Positions 48,701 to 61,128 of a stretch of DNA of 64,000 nt are shown here, in pieces. This DNA comes from Amia ocellicauda (taxonomy: Eukaryota; Chordata; Actinopteri; Amiiformes; Amiidae), in the NCBI RefSeq assembly GCF_036373705.1, contig NC_089850.1:28097733-28161732 (forward strand), written 5' to 3'. The notes beneath the pieces were generated by a model. The model did not search any database. It worked only from the letters and a program-made list of their open reading frames with translations, and had not been told where the DNA came from. The translations under genes and the position numbers were made by a program. How positions within the stretch are numbered: position 1 is the stretch's first letter; each line of letters opens with the position of its first letter.

Positions 48701-51700
48701 ATTTATGAAAAGTGTTTAGTTTTGTTTTCTTAATCTTGTTAAAAGAGCAATAATTCCATGGTAAATTGATGAGGGATGACATGTTACACCCTCATATCCA
48801 CCATACCCAAATATTAGCGTACAGCTTAGACATGGTCAGGGATAGAACTACAAAGCTTTAAAAATGTAGTGTCTTATGGACATTTGTTCACTAATGGTTT
48901 GTTAAATAGGCTAAATATCCCTGACCCTGATGAAACAAGCACTTTACGCTGTGTCCAATTTTGCGCCCTGCTTGGATTTTTTTAGTTGGCTTCTTGCTGC
49001 AGTACGAATGTCATATAAGAGCTTATTAATGAAATTTCAATGTTTACAATTGTTGTTCCTCATAAAATGCCCATTGAGGCCTTCAAAACTTAAAGATGTT
49101 TTACACATTACACAATGTTTGGAGCTTTTGTGGGGAAAATTACCCAAAACAAAACTGGTTAATTAATGAAATGTAGTGGATGGGCAGCTTGGGATTTTTT
49201 CCAATGGCACAAATGTCACAGTCTCGTGATGGCAACAATGCTCTTTGTAATTTAGAAGTGTGCTCTTGTAAGAAAATCTGTGAAAGTTACAGTATTATAT
49301 ATGTGGAAAAGAAACATGATAAAATGTGGCACTAAATATCTCAATGGCATGTGATTCATGCTCTCACCAAGGTCAATTGATAATGTTTCAGGAAACATAA
49401 TGGTAATTCACTATATTTTTGTTCTCATAGAAACACCATGTTATATAGTTTTATGTTATACCTTCAAGAGGAGATTGGAAGTGAAAACACTGGAACTACT
49501 ACATAATCTTATGCATAACCCCAGTATGCAGCATGATAAATCAGTCACCCTAGACATATTATCAGTTGTTTATCCAGCCTTGGGATGTCCTCAGTCTAAC
49601 TTAAGGGGACTACAACATGGAATTAATGTGTTAATTAAATTGGAGAGACAATACTGAGGAAAAGCATAGTTTGTCACAGGTAGGACTACATTGTGGATTT
49701 AGAAGTTTCTGGAGACCCCATCTCGCATTTCAACCCTTGTTCAGTTTTGCCAGATTGCTTAAGTTTTATTGTTGTTGATTTAGCTGCTGTGGGAGGCAGT
49801 CTAAATCTGCCCCTGACCTCTCAACCACAGTCTTTCCCATGCTTCAGTAAAACACCAAGCCTTTTTGTACACGTCAGGAAACCACCGTTTCCATCACCTG
49901 TCTTAATCACCTGCTACTGTAAAACTGGGAACACAAGCAGCTGGAGGGCATGTGAACTGACCTGGGGAGAGGTCGACTCTCAGCATGATGGGCAAGAGAG
50001 CACAAGTGGACTTTATCCACGTGCTTACATGAATCAGCCGAAAACAAATACATTCTTCATGCTGCTTTGCGGATTCAGATATTCTCCCTACTGAAGAATA
50101 CCAGTAATTGGTAACCCATATTTTTTTGTATCTATATTTTCTTTATTTTTGTATCTGTATTAAAATTTGTTTTTGTTAACAAAATGGTAATGTAGTTGTC
50201 AGTGTGCATTTACGTTTTTATACAAGCCAAGACAAGTCCTTAAAGGATGCTACCATGACAGACTCCTTGTTAAGATTAAACCTCCTGTAGCTCTTCGTGA
50301 CATACAGTGTCAGCATGAGCGCTTGTAAATACCCATCTGTGTCGGCCAAATAAATCGAATCATCTCTGTGCCAGCATCTCTTTCCCCTGAGGCTTAATTA
50401 CAGGGAGTCAAAGGTCATGCAGTTGTATCCATGACACTGAAGAAAATATTTCTGACTCACTTTTGCTAAACATTTAACCTTTTAATTAGTAAGTAATTAA
50501 TTTTAATTTGCTGGTTTATGACCAAATTTATTGTTGTCCTCTTTCGGTATGTTTTTATTTTTTTATTTGTTTTTAAATATATTTGTTTTAAATTAAAACT
50601 ATTAAAACATGATTCTTGTTTCATGCATGTAAAAAGTTATGAAAGCCACCAAACTTCCTTATTTTTGGAAATGTACAATCTACTTGTTTAGGTTTGAAAG
50701 GTGTTGAAGGTCTCGTGGACATGTTTCCAATAATGTAATCTCTATCTTATCAACAGAGTATTTAACGTTCTTTGTGCTTTTTTTCACATTCTGAACTTTA
50801 GTTTAATTTTGGATGATTTATCAGTTTAAATTACAAAATAATCAAAAATTGAGCATGATGTTGAAATGTACACAGTACTGAAGCTTTATGTAGAGATAAG
50901 GATCATATGTTTCTTGGAAAACTGTCCTGAGAAGTTTAGAAGTGTCCTTTAATGAATTCTGGCATGTTTATTTCAACACAGATTGTGTAGTATATCAGTT
51001 CACAAAGTTTTATATCATGCTTAAAAATCAGTTGCAAAATTTTAATTATTGCCAGATGCAGCATAAATGGTCTTGATTATAGTATATCACATTTAAATGT
51101 ATGTGTATTTATTGAATGTATTAAAAATTATTATTTTTTAATTGTTTTGCACTAGGGTTTTTCCTTGGTTTGCTGTAGTAAATTAGTGTGCTCCTGTTAC
51201 ACATGTACTTATGCTGAAGCTTGATTATACAGTTGCTTTCTCTGCTTGCATATGTGGCAGTGCCTAATTAAGTTTGGAGCCCTAGTTATAACATTTTTTC
51301 TTTTCTCTCTTGATGTTACAAATCACACAAAACCATTTATGTCTGTTATGTAATATCACCTTTACAAATGGAGGAGCACAGTGAGTGTACTGTCTCCAAA
51401 AAAACAAGTTCAGATGTATTGGCAGTGCCCTGTTGATCTGGCAGTCTCTAGGGAGAGAGAGAGAGAGAGCGAGTATCCACAGATCAAATCAGGGGGACGG
51501 GAATTTTTATGTTTTAATGCTTGTGCCAGGAGGCGGCACACCTCAGTACGTTACTTCTTGAAGCTCCAGCTGGGCTCTTCAGCGGCTCTTCTTTACATTA
51601 CTGTGACGACGGAGCAACTAGGCTGACCGCCAGTGGCTTTTTGGGTCGAATGGAGCCAGTGGTATGTGCAAAATGTGATTACTACTGTCAACACTGGAGT

Positions 51701-53200
51701 GAATAAAGGGAGCGCATAACCCAGACAGATACTAAGTGAATGGAGTACTGAATCAAGGAGCAGGATTGAGGCCACCTTCATGGAGGCTGAATGAAGTAGC
51801 TCGTGGTCCCAGTGTGGGCTGGGAATTTCAATCAGCTGCTTTATTACATGCATTTGCAGACATAGGCAGTATAATATTGAAATGGGCTGACTCAGGTATT
51901 CTATATTCTTCATCACTGCATGATGTGGGGTTTAATGAGAACACATTTTGGACCCCCCCCCCCGGCCCCATCTACTTCCTATCAATTATAATTCTTTATT
52001 CTCCCCAATGACAGGTGACACTTCAATACTGAAACAATAGTGCGCCTTGAGTTTTTAAGTTTTTTAAATCCATATTGCTCAGCTGGCAGTTATCTTAGCT
52101 GCTATAAATATTAATTAGCCTATATCCTATGTTGTATTGAATTTGATTGTTTCATAATCTTGCCCAGAAACAGTTGACTAGACATGACAATCAGTTTCAA
52201 AGCTGTAGTTTTCAATATGCCTCAATTCCCTGAAATCCATTTTTTATTTCAATCAGTCTTCATTATGGCAAGCACCAGCTCACAGTCCATAGGGCACATG
52301 TAGCCTTATGCTTTGTTTTACCACGCAGGTAAACATCCTGTTATTAAGTTTATGTGACTTTCTGTTAAACATGTGGCGTAGAATTACAGTATCTAAGTGT
52401 TGTAATTCCATTCAGGAGGAAATATGCTACCGACTGATACAGTAGCTTGACATTAATTTCTTTGCCACTCGTCGAATGAGGTTTAACGCACAAGAGCTGT
52501 GAGCCGCTTCACTCCCTGCCAACAACAACCTGTTGGGAATAGAAAGTTGAGCTGCAGAGGAAGGGTGTTGAATATTTATCCGATCCAGAGGAAGAATACA
52601 ACGCATGTGAGCTGTACTTTCAGTCTTCCTTTTCCTTGTTAGAGAGAGAGAGCGAGCCTCGAACAGCTGAAAGTGATTTCCGTCTCATATGTTGCTGTTT
52701 TTCTGGTTGTTCCAGCAGAGGAATCTAGCATGTAAGATTTCCCTTTAGTGAAAATTGATCATATTTAGCATCTATTTTCCTGCGGTTAGCAGTCAATAGA
52801 AATGAATCATCAAGCTGTATGTTTCTCTTTTAGTTGCTAAAATTTGAAATTTTCTTCCAGTGTAGAGTATGTTTTATGCTAGAACATTTTATTAATTCTC
52901 AGGGGTGTCTGGACCAGAAGGAGACTGAAAATCTAACTTCTCAGTCCCAGACTCCCTAAAACAAACCATCAAACACAAATAAAATGTTCTCTTACATCCT
53001 TCTGTTTTTCATATCTGTGATTTTATGTCTATATCAGTGTCTGTAGTTGCGTTTTGCCAGCTTTCCTGATAAAAAATATTTTCCCTTCAAGTTTCTTATC
53101 TGTCAGTGTGGCACAGAGTGAAAAACTAAAGATGCTTACTGTCTGTTGAGGCTGCTTGTGTCAACAGCAGCCCTTCTTGTGGTTTTTGTGGTATGAAGAC
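42556..53200 (+). other. utrn: utrn intron 2, left part
   Basis: AT-rich intronic DNA. It holds GA runs at 42677-42712 and 51449-51470 and a C run at 51951-51963. No exon or other gene is recognised. Mammalian UTRN intron 2 carries the downstream utrophin enhancer and promoter B, so conserved regulatory DNA may lie here, but none can be picked out by eye. Confidence 0.6.
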
Positions 53201-53222
53201 TGTTCTGTCTGAAAAATAATCA

Positions 53223-53244
53223 AAACTCCCAGCATACCCTACAA
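53223..53244 (+). promoter_or_regulatory. ZNF143-like motif upstream of candidate exon 1B
   Basis: AACTCCCAGCATACCCTACA resembles the ZNF143/SIX5 promoter motif (TTCCCAGCATGC-type core). It stands about 70-90 bp before the ATG of the candidate alternative first exon; an ETS-like CCGCTTCC (about 53255-53262) lies between them. Confidence 0.4.
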
Positions 53245-53312
53245 CCTGCAACATCCGCTTCCTTTCACATAACTTTGTTTTTTCTTCTGTACTTTTTAAA
53301 CAATTTTTTAAA

Positions 53313-53391
53313 ATGAGTTTCAAATGGTGGCCAAGGAGAAAAAAAAGTGCCTCCAAACTGAAAAAGGAACATTCTGCTTCTCCTGTTTTAG
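53313..53391 (+). CDS. utrn: Candidate alternative utrophin first exon (B-like)
   Basis: An ATG (A at -3) opens 26 codons plus one base, MSFKWWPRRKKSASKLKKEH then SASPVL, and meets a strong donor TTTTAG|GTAAGC (GT at 53392-53393). The leftover G is in phase 1, exactly what exon 3 needs (G|AT gives DEHD, then VQKKTFTKW). In mammals, utrophin B starts from a promoter in intron 2 and its exon 1B, with its own short N-terminus, is joined to exon 3; this exon lies 10.8 kb after exon 2 and 9.0 kb before exon 3. The peptide is strikingly basic (11 Lys/Arg in 26). I cannot recall the mammalian exon 1B peptide well enough to claim homology, so the call rests on position, phase, donor and promoter-type motif. 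Confidence 0.55.
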
Positions 53392-53393
53392 GT

Positions 53394-56300
53394 AAGCGCA
53401 TAGAAAGACACTTCCTGTTTGTAACGGTAATAGTGCAGGCTGAGTGTTTCTCAATGTTTTTGTGGAGAACATTACTTCACAAGCTCTGGGCTTTCCTGTA
53501 TAATTATATATAATTGCTGTAGTAATCCTTAAAATTTAAAAGGATCTATATTCACTTGTTTTTGTTGTCTTGTTCTCCTAATGCCTATACTGTTATTGTT
53601 TTTTATGAAGCTTGTACTGTGGGTTTAGACTGACACCAACAAAACACCTTTGGTTCTTCTGATCTTTCATGTAACATGAAAGCAGATGGAGAACTTGATC
53701 AAATAGTTGTTTTCATTTAAACACAGCGCAGAGTCTTCAGAAGCAAATTATACGACTTGTAAATGACCTTGGGTTACATCTGAAAATGAACAGGCTGCTT
53801 TAAGATACTTTTCACATGTTACTTTTGTCCCAGTTTCTTCACATGATTAGTCCCCTGCCTCTTAGACATTTTTAGATCTAGGCACCTCTTGTTTGCAGGG
53901 TTACACTAACTCCTAGCAGAAATTCCCTCTGGCATACTTCAAGGCCTTAGCAGTTGCTTTCTGTAGAAGGTGTATTTACCATTCTTTAGATGACTCTGTT
54001 ATTGCTATTGCTTTACAATAGTTTTATTCAAGTATATTTCAAATATAAAGTAATTCTCCAAGTAATACTGGCCTTGGAGTTTTTTTTTTTTTTGTGTGTC
54101 ACAATATACTGTGACTTTTTCTAGCATTGTGTATGCAGGTTATTGGGCCACACAAAATTTGTGTTGCTGCATATAGGTCAATCGAGTGCAGGCTGAAACT
54201 TCATACTCGGTCAGATACACCTGGCTTGGAATTATGCTGGACAGGTGCGATTTTATCTCTGCTGAAAGATAGTTTAACGCTTCATGTTTTCATTTAGGTC
54301 CACAGATTGCAAAGTTATCTTCAGCACCATCCACAATAATTAGAAGCTGTTGGTGGTATAAAGCAAATAGATACAGACATCTTTAAACCAGACATGATGC
54401 TAGGAAGACAGAATGGCTAAACCTGAAATTACATTATTTAATTTGTGGGTTAAATTGAATCATATGAATTACCTTACACTCTCCTGTGGCTTGTCGTTTA
54501 TTTGGAATGGGGTCTCTGATGGGGAACAAGCCAGGACTTGCTATTTTCATGAGTCTGGTATGTACAGATGAATGAGCATAGGACAACAAGCCAAGCCACA
54601 GGGCCCGATTATTACATGGACATATTTCCTGCAAGGCTCCAACCTGTTTCTTTATCTCTGTTTTAGCTGGGTATTGTGTCTGAACTGAGTGTTTGGAAAT
54701 GTGTGAATGCAAACTGATTACTCCATTTTGAAGATGCAAGAAGCATTATTGTAAATAAAGGGGAAAACCAAGATAAAGAAAAAAAAAAGGAAATTAATTG
54801 TTTGAGGTCTGATGAGTATACAAGCCTGTCGCTGGATGTGGATGTTTTAGCTCTTCTAAGAGATCCTTGAGGATCGCTCAGGTCGAGGTGTCCAGGTTTC
54901 CAGTATCTGGTATCTCTCTTGACTACACCAAAGACATCCCTGGAATACTTCTTGCTTGTTTTAAACATCTTCTTTAACATGGGCCAGTCTGCCTCACATG
55001 TGTCTGAATCTTAATGAATGGTTGGTAAATTTGTTATCCCCTGGTACTAGTGCTTGTATTGTCAAAGCACACTTTTTTTGTAGATCTGCTGCATGGGCAA
55101 GAATATTTAGAATGAATACTTTACTAACATAAATTTAATATGTTTATATATAATATGAACACACATGCTGAATGCTGGCACTGCTACATCATTTCATAAT
55201 GTATTCATTTTTGCTTCCTTTTTTTCAAGTCAAGACTAACTTTCCAAATGCTTTCCTTGGAAGCCTTATTCTGAAGTTATTTTATGGTCAGAAAGGAAAA
55301 TTGCAAGCACACTTTTGCTCCTCCCCCATGCTTTAACGGCCTTAACAACATAAAAACATGGGCCAAGTTCTGTGAAAATTTACTTTCATAATAGTTGTCA
55401 CAGAATAAGACTTCAGTGTTTCAAATCATGACCAAGAGTGACCCATTTGCCTTCAACGTGCTGCACATTCTTAGCAAGTGGCATGTGACTCTTATTTCAG
55501 GTCAGCTGGGTCACTGCAGTTGAAATCCATACGTATGCAGCATGATTTCATTTTGTGTGGAGAGTAGAGCAGGGGAGGTCAAGTGACTTTGTTTTTGTCC
55601 CTTTTTCCTTTTCTTAGCCTTAGCTAAGCAACATGACTCCCAGTGTTGCAGGCCTTTAACCACATTTCACATAGAAAGACAGCCAGGACCACGCCAAAGC
55701 TAAAGCCATAGCATAATTATGACTTGGCTTTGCGTCTCTGTCTGAGGGAGTGCACTGCTAACGTTGTAGGAAAAATCTCCCTTTTTTAACAGATGTGCAT
55801 TTTGCAGTACTCAAAAATGTATTCTATAGCCTACACTCCAGGATAAGATGCAAATGATTTTCAAAGCACTACAGTACACCTTTGCCACACCTTGAAAAAC
55901 CATATTTATATGGTTTGTTCCAGTGTTGTTCTGCATTAAAGTGAGTCGGTCCTTGTTTGTGGAAAGAAGCCAAGAGCTTTCAGAACACGTACACATTTGT
56001 ATCCATTTTGTTTGACATCTCATTCCAGGCTGATGCTTACTTGGTTAACCTGATGTTTATCTGCTCTGAAACCTGAAGACAGCAATTTGTTAAATAATTA
56101 TCATTGGTGTCTCCGCTAAAATTACAAACTTTGCTGTTTGTTGCACACCTGGGAAGACATCGATTTTTAAATGTTTGCTAGCAAGCAAGCAACTATCCAG
56201 TTTCATTGAACAGTAGAAGGTTGCCTATTGTGCAGAATCGACTCTTAACACTGCTGACATAAATTGGTAATAACACTGCATGATATACATTTCTCTAGAT

Positions 56301-58678
56301 CAATTAGCATTTTAATCTTATACATATTATTCAATACAGTCTTTGAATACAAAGGAGGAAACTGAGGCATATAAGTATAAGAAGAGTTTTGGTATTGGTG
56401 ATAACCGTGATAAGACCATTAATTGAATTTAATGCTTTGTGCTTTTATGAGGTACAGTGACATCCGATGGAACTGAAAACCTACCATCAAGGTTTTGTAT
56501 GTTTATTTTATTTATTTTAAACTAAAGGCTTCTGACGTGCTTGTATCCTGTCCACGTGTGGTCCATGAGACATCTAAATGTTATGTGGGAAAGTTATACG
56601 CAAGGATTAATCATGAAAATGAGAAGGAAACCAGGAACAAAATTGTAATCTGAAGGATCTGTAAAATACCAGTAGAACATTTGAATATTTTGTGGTTTGC
56701 CATTCAAATAAATACTGCTTATGTTCAGAACATTCTGTTAATCTTCCTGTGCATGGAGCCTTTTCTTAAAGTTTCTGCTCTCCACCAGTTAGCTTCAGTA
56801 CATCCCACACTGAACGGCCCACTTGGATAACTCCTTTATTCTTGGCAGTCTCTCTTTTGAGCAGCATTCTTTGGATGCACTTTTGGTAAAGAAAAGACGG
56901 AGTGTATTGAAGCAGGAATTCAAACATGGATTAAATAGTTTTTTGCATTTTGCTGTTGTGGCCTTTGATCGATGAAGGAATTACAATAATGGCTCAGCGC
57001 TTTCTTCTTCTCAGAGGTAGACTTTTTGTGATTATGAAATGTATAGCAATAGTTATTCATATGAAAGCTGTGGTGTGCATAGAGACTTGAACTTCTTGTA
57101 AATCACAGCACATTTAACTGGAACTGACAGAAAATCGTAGAAACCTGATACTGTGACTGAATTTTAATTCCCTAATGCCAAAAGTACAAGCTTCATCAGA
57201 ATCCCTGCAGTGACTGTAAAAACCTTTTCTGCAATACCTATGATCAAATATATATTTTTATTACTCTTGTATGATATTACAATATGTGTATCCTTGGTTT
57301 TCTTCATTGAATTAAGTAATATGTCAGTATTCCATCATCTTGTCTCCTGTGAAGGTGTGAGTAACAAATTACAGTTTGACTGAAAAGAACAACTGGAAAT
57401 GTCTTTTATGATTTTAGTCTTGGTATTTAATGACTATAGTCTAATTCAGGCTAAAGCATTTGGAGCCTAGTGACCCGGCATAGGCTAATTTGGTATGGTG
57501 TACGTTCAAAAATGTTTAGCTGTTGTTTGCCGTGTGTCTGTGTGTCAGGATATTAGCAACAATGTGATTTGCCATTCATTTGAAAATTGACAGCGACAAA
57601 GCGATGCGATTACCTCTGTCATTACCTGTATTCATAAAAATGATTATTATTGTTACCACTTCAAGGCTTCAGCATCAAACACTAAATTGTGTTATAGACC
57701 TGGTTTCACAGACTCAAATTAGCTCTAGTCATGGATATCCACTTTTTAGATAGAGTAGTCCTAGACTAGTGGAGTTTTAAGCTCTGTGAAACAAGCCCAT
57801 AGACTTTCAGCATCATGCAGTTCTATTGAAGAATTACATATTTGCAATGGAAAATGGCTTAAATATATATGGTAGACTATCTCAAGCTTCAGTGGCCTGC
57901 TCCTCATGCTACAGTGTGGGTTTTTGAAATGCACATTGCATATAAAGCTAATTGCAATGCATCTGGCACTGCTTAGGTGAGTTTTAGCTCCTCTCTGTTT
58001 GATATGAAGCATGTTCCCAATTTTGCTGATGCAAACTATCGTGTGCTTTTTATGAAGATTAGTACTAGTGACATATTGTATAGTATTAATGAATATATTG
58101 TAACAAATTAATACTGGGTGAGTAAAATAAGTCTGATTTAATTGGGTGTACACCATCTTTTATTTGACTTGTTTTCAATTTCTCCCTGACACTGTACTGT
58201 TTGCTCCTATGAAAATTTGTATTTCTTCTTATTTGGTAACTTATTATTATTCTTGTTCTTGTTATTGATACGCAGCCATGTATTATAGGATATGAATAAT
58301 TCGTTTTTGTTTTCCCCTAAGTGGGATATGATTTAAGCTTTTCAAATATAAGGACAGTTTTCTGATATACCTTTCTAATCCCTGGTTGTTAAGTGTAAAC
58401 ATACATCAACAGACAAGCTTAGGCAAGTGTCCATTTGGCTGCAGGAATGCTTCTGAAGTGATGGGAATTCTGCAGATTCTTGACATCCCACATAGGAAGA
58501 ATTCATAATCTCTTACACCCCTTAATAAATATGTACTTTAAGACATCTTGGAACAACTGTTGCACATTCTTGTGTGTGTTGGGTAGAGGGGGAATGGTGA
58601 AGGGGGGAGGGGGGCGGTGGAGTGCGACACACATGATGTGACCTGAATTGCCTCCCATCCTGCATTTTGAATTAATGA
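53394..58678 (+). other. utrn: utrn intron 2, middle part
   Basis: AT-rich DNA with one small inverted-repeat element (57699). The minus frame 54663-54980 starts with a basic stretch (MLKKMFKTSKKYSRDVFGVV) but matches nothing I know. Confidence 0.55.
57699..57797. mobile_element. Small inverted-repeat element (CCTGGTTTC family), copy B
   Basis: About 99 bp starting CCTGGTTTCACAGAC and ending in the mirror CTCTGTGAAACAAGC, with inner CTAGTC/GACTAG arms. Same family and length as 11379-11477, and closer to the usual fish consensus end. Confidence 0.7.
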
Positions 58679-59237
58679 CACTGTGTAACAGATTTTTCCT
58701 GGGTAGTAAGTGTTATTTCCTAATTGCTTATGCCTCAAAAGTATAGAAAATATCTGTTGTTCCCCACAAACTTTTCTTTTGTGACCAGGACAGTGATATT
58801 TTGAAATGTAACTATTTCCAATGAGAAAACGGGCGACTTCGTGTCTTCATTCACAAAAAGTCAGAAAAAAACAGATTTAGTAGTGAGTAGTTTTTTTAGA
58901 TTTATGATTATACTATAATTGTACATCTCGAAAAATTACTCACTTCTAAATCTTTTCTAGTCATCTTTGTATTACTTTAGTATAAATAGATGTTAATTTT
59001 GATTCATATGTTGTATTTTTCTGACTTTATTTGAACGAAAAGACACAAAGTCGCCCGTTTTCTCATTGGAAATAGTTACATTTAAAAATATCACTGTCCT
59101 GGTCACAAAAGCAAAGTTTGGGGGAATAATAGACATTTTCTATACTTTTTTCTATTTTCTATTTCTATTTTCTATAAGCAATTAGGAAATAACAAATAAC
59201 ACTTACTACCCAGGAACAAAAATTGTGTTACATAGTG
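58679..59237. mobile_element. Long foldback element (MITE-like)
   Basis: A 559-bp near-complete inverted repeat. The left arm (about 58679-58872) runs from CACTGTGTAACAG through CCTGGGTAGTAAGTG and GAGAAAACGGGCGACTT; the right arm (about 59018-59237) carries the same blocks inverted and ends CATAGTG. The centre also pairs (GATTTAGTAGTGAGTA at 58874-58889 with TACTCACTTCTAAATC at about 58937-58952). A possible TGA duplication flanks it. There is no coding capacity. It should fold into a very long hairpin if transcribed. Confidence 0.85.
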
Positions 59238-59879
59238 TGATCAACCACAAAACTATATTATTTTTCATTAAAACAAACCCCTTTAATAACATTATTGGCC
59301 TTTTCTTAATAGGTCTTCATTTTATATTGATCTATACCTAGCCTATAGCTATCATGTGTGTTTAGTAGAAGGCAAGACAGTTTAGAGCATGCCTTTCCAT
59401 TATGAGTAAAGCATTTACTAATGAGTAAGGTCAGTATATGTTTATTAGAGTTACTGTAACATACGACTTATCTTCACACAATACCCCCATGTATGATCTT
59501 AATTTGAAAACCTACAAAATATATACATTGAATTAAAACTGCTTGTCATTTTCAAGTTAATCATTTACCAAATTGTAAAGTCAGGCCCATTGTGTTGATC
59601 TGCTATGAAATGGTCTTTGTCATTGAAGGTGGTCTTTTTACCAGCCCCTTCAGTCAGCGTCAGATCCTGTAGTCCAGCAGAAAGAGCCTTTGAGCTGACA
59701 CTGCGTGTCATTAGATGTGCACTGAACTGTGTGAATAGGCTTCTGGGATTCACTTTCCTGATTTAATCATGCCTTCCTGTTCATTTTCCACATTACAGAC
59801 TCTATTTCCTTTTAGTTATAACATCCCCCAGATCGCAGATTTTCTTCTGATGTTTTTGTTTTGTTTATCTGAAGGGCTT

Positions 59880-59911
59880 CTCTTCAGATGTTTTTTTTTT
59901 TTTTTTTTTTT
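59880..59911. repeat. Poly(T) tract
   Basis: A run of over 20 T in utrn intron 2. A similar run is at 61106-61128. The DNA between these elements (59238-60772 and 60932-62362) is otherwise plain intron. Confidence 0.85.
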
Positions 59912-60772
59912 GCTTCAATGAAGTTGAAAATGTATTAATTATTTATTTTGATAGTTTGTCTACTTGAATTTCACAGACCCAGGGAGACTGCAGTGTTGGA
60001 TAGAACCACTTTTAAGGTCCCTTGTATAGTGGTGTGAAGTTCAAGGGAGAAAAGAAAAAAAAGCAACAGGATATAACTCTTCTCCACATTGTGTAAATGG
60101 GCTGAGTTTTAATTGAATTGATTTCAACTCAGTGACATTAATTTCTAAATGTATTCATACCCTGGCAGTCAGTTTTTGAATTTCCTTTCACTGTAATAAC
60201 CTTGACGTAGTGCTTCCTCTGAGTTCACTCACTTCTCATGAGGGAGTTTCCTGTATGCAGAACCTCTCCCGTTCTTCCAGGTTTTGTGGTTTGCATTTCT
60301 GTTCTGCTTCCCTATGTTTATACTTGATGTTTACTTGGATGGATGTTTTCTTAATAAATGATGTCCAGATATATTCTGTAATGTAACCGTTTTAAAAGTG
60401 TTTTAGATGTAATCCAGTGCTACTTGGTCATCTGATACTGTGGTAAAACCTCAGATAGAAAAAGTCGCTCTTATTTCCCTGGGTTTAAAATAAGCAAGTG
60501 TGCAGAAGCAATCCACTTAGTCTACAGCAGTTCTGTTGAAACAGGAACATAGTACTGTGAAACATTATAAAAATAATTAACTGCAACAAATACAGTATGT
60601 GATATTGGTATGATTTATTTTTCTAACACTATCTGTCGAATAAATCTGTCCTGAAATGGCAACACAAAAAAGGTGATTGAGATGATTTTGCAGTTCCAGA
60701 AGAAGTTAATTCTTTTTTGTGTTTATTTTCTAGAATCTTTCATGGAACAATAGATAACCTTCATGATAGACT

Positions 60773-60931
60773 GGTAACACTTTACAATAATGGGCACCTA
60801 TGTATGAATCCCACAGGTATAACATATGAATGCCTCATGCACTTCCACTGAGGTCTGATGTTTTGTGTTATTTCTGTGCTATTCATGTCAATTCTTTATG
60901 AATTTGTGGCCCATTATTGTAAAGTGTGACC
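60773..60931. mobile_element. MITE with GGTAACACTTTACAATAATGGG ends
   Basis: A 159-bp element. The left end GGTAACACTTTACAATAATG is mirrored by CATTATTGTAAAGTGTGACC at the right. Flanks GATAGACT and GATAGGCA form an 8-bp duplication with two mismatches, which suggests a hAT-type element. No coding frame. Confidence 0.8.
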
Positions 60932-61105
60932 GATAGGCATATATCCTGATGCTTGAATAAGGTAATGGATAAACCTCCCTGAAACATATTTATTTGTGTT
61001 ATGTACTCAAGTTTTGTAGATTCTTTTAGTAATGCAGATTTTGAAACGGTAAATAAATCCTGTTCCACCAGTATGTTTACTTAACAATTGCACATTAACC
61101 AGCAT

Positions 61106-61128
61106 TTTTTTTTTTTTTTTTTTTTTTT
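61106..61128. repeat. Poly(T) tract
   Basis: A run of T bases in utrn intron 2, with no sign of an adjacent SINE or LINE body. Confidence 0.85.

Noticed and set aside
49358..50094. Frames of 99 and 133 codons in utrn intron 2
   Set aside because: No motif, no splice context and no codon pattern; consistent with chance.
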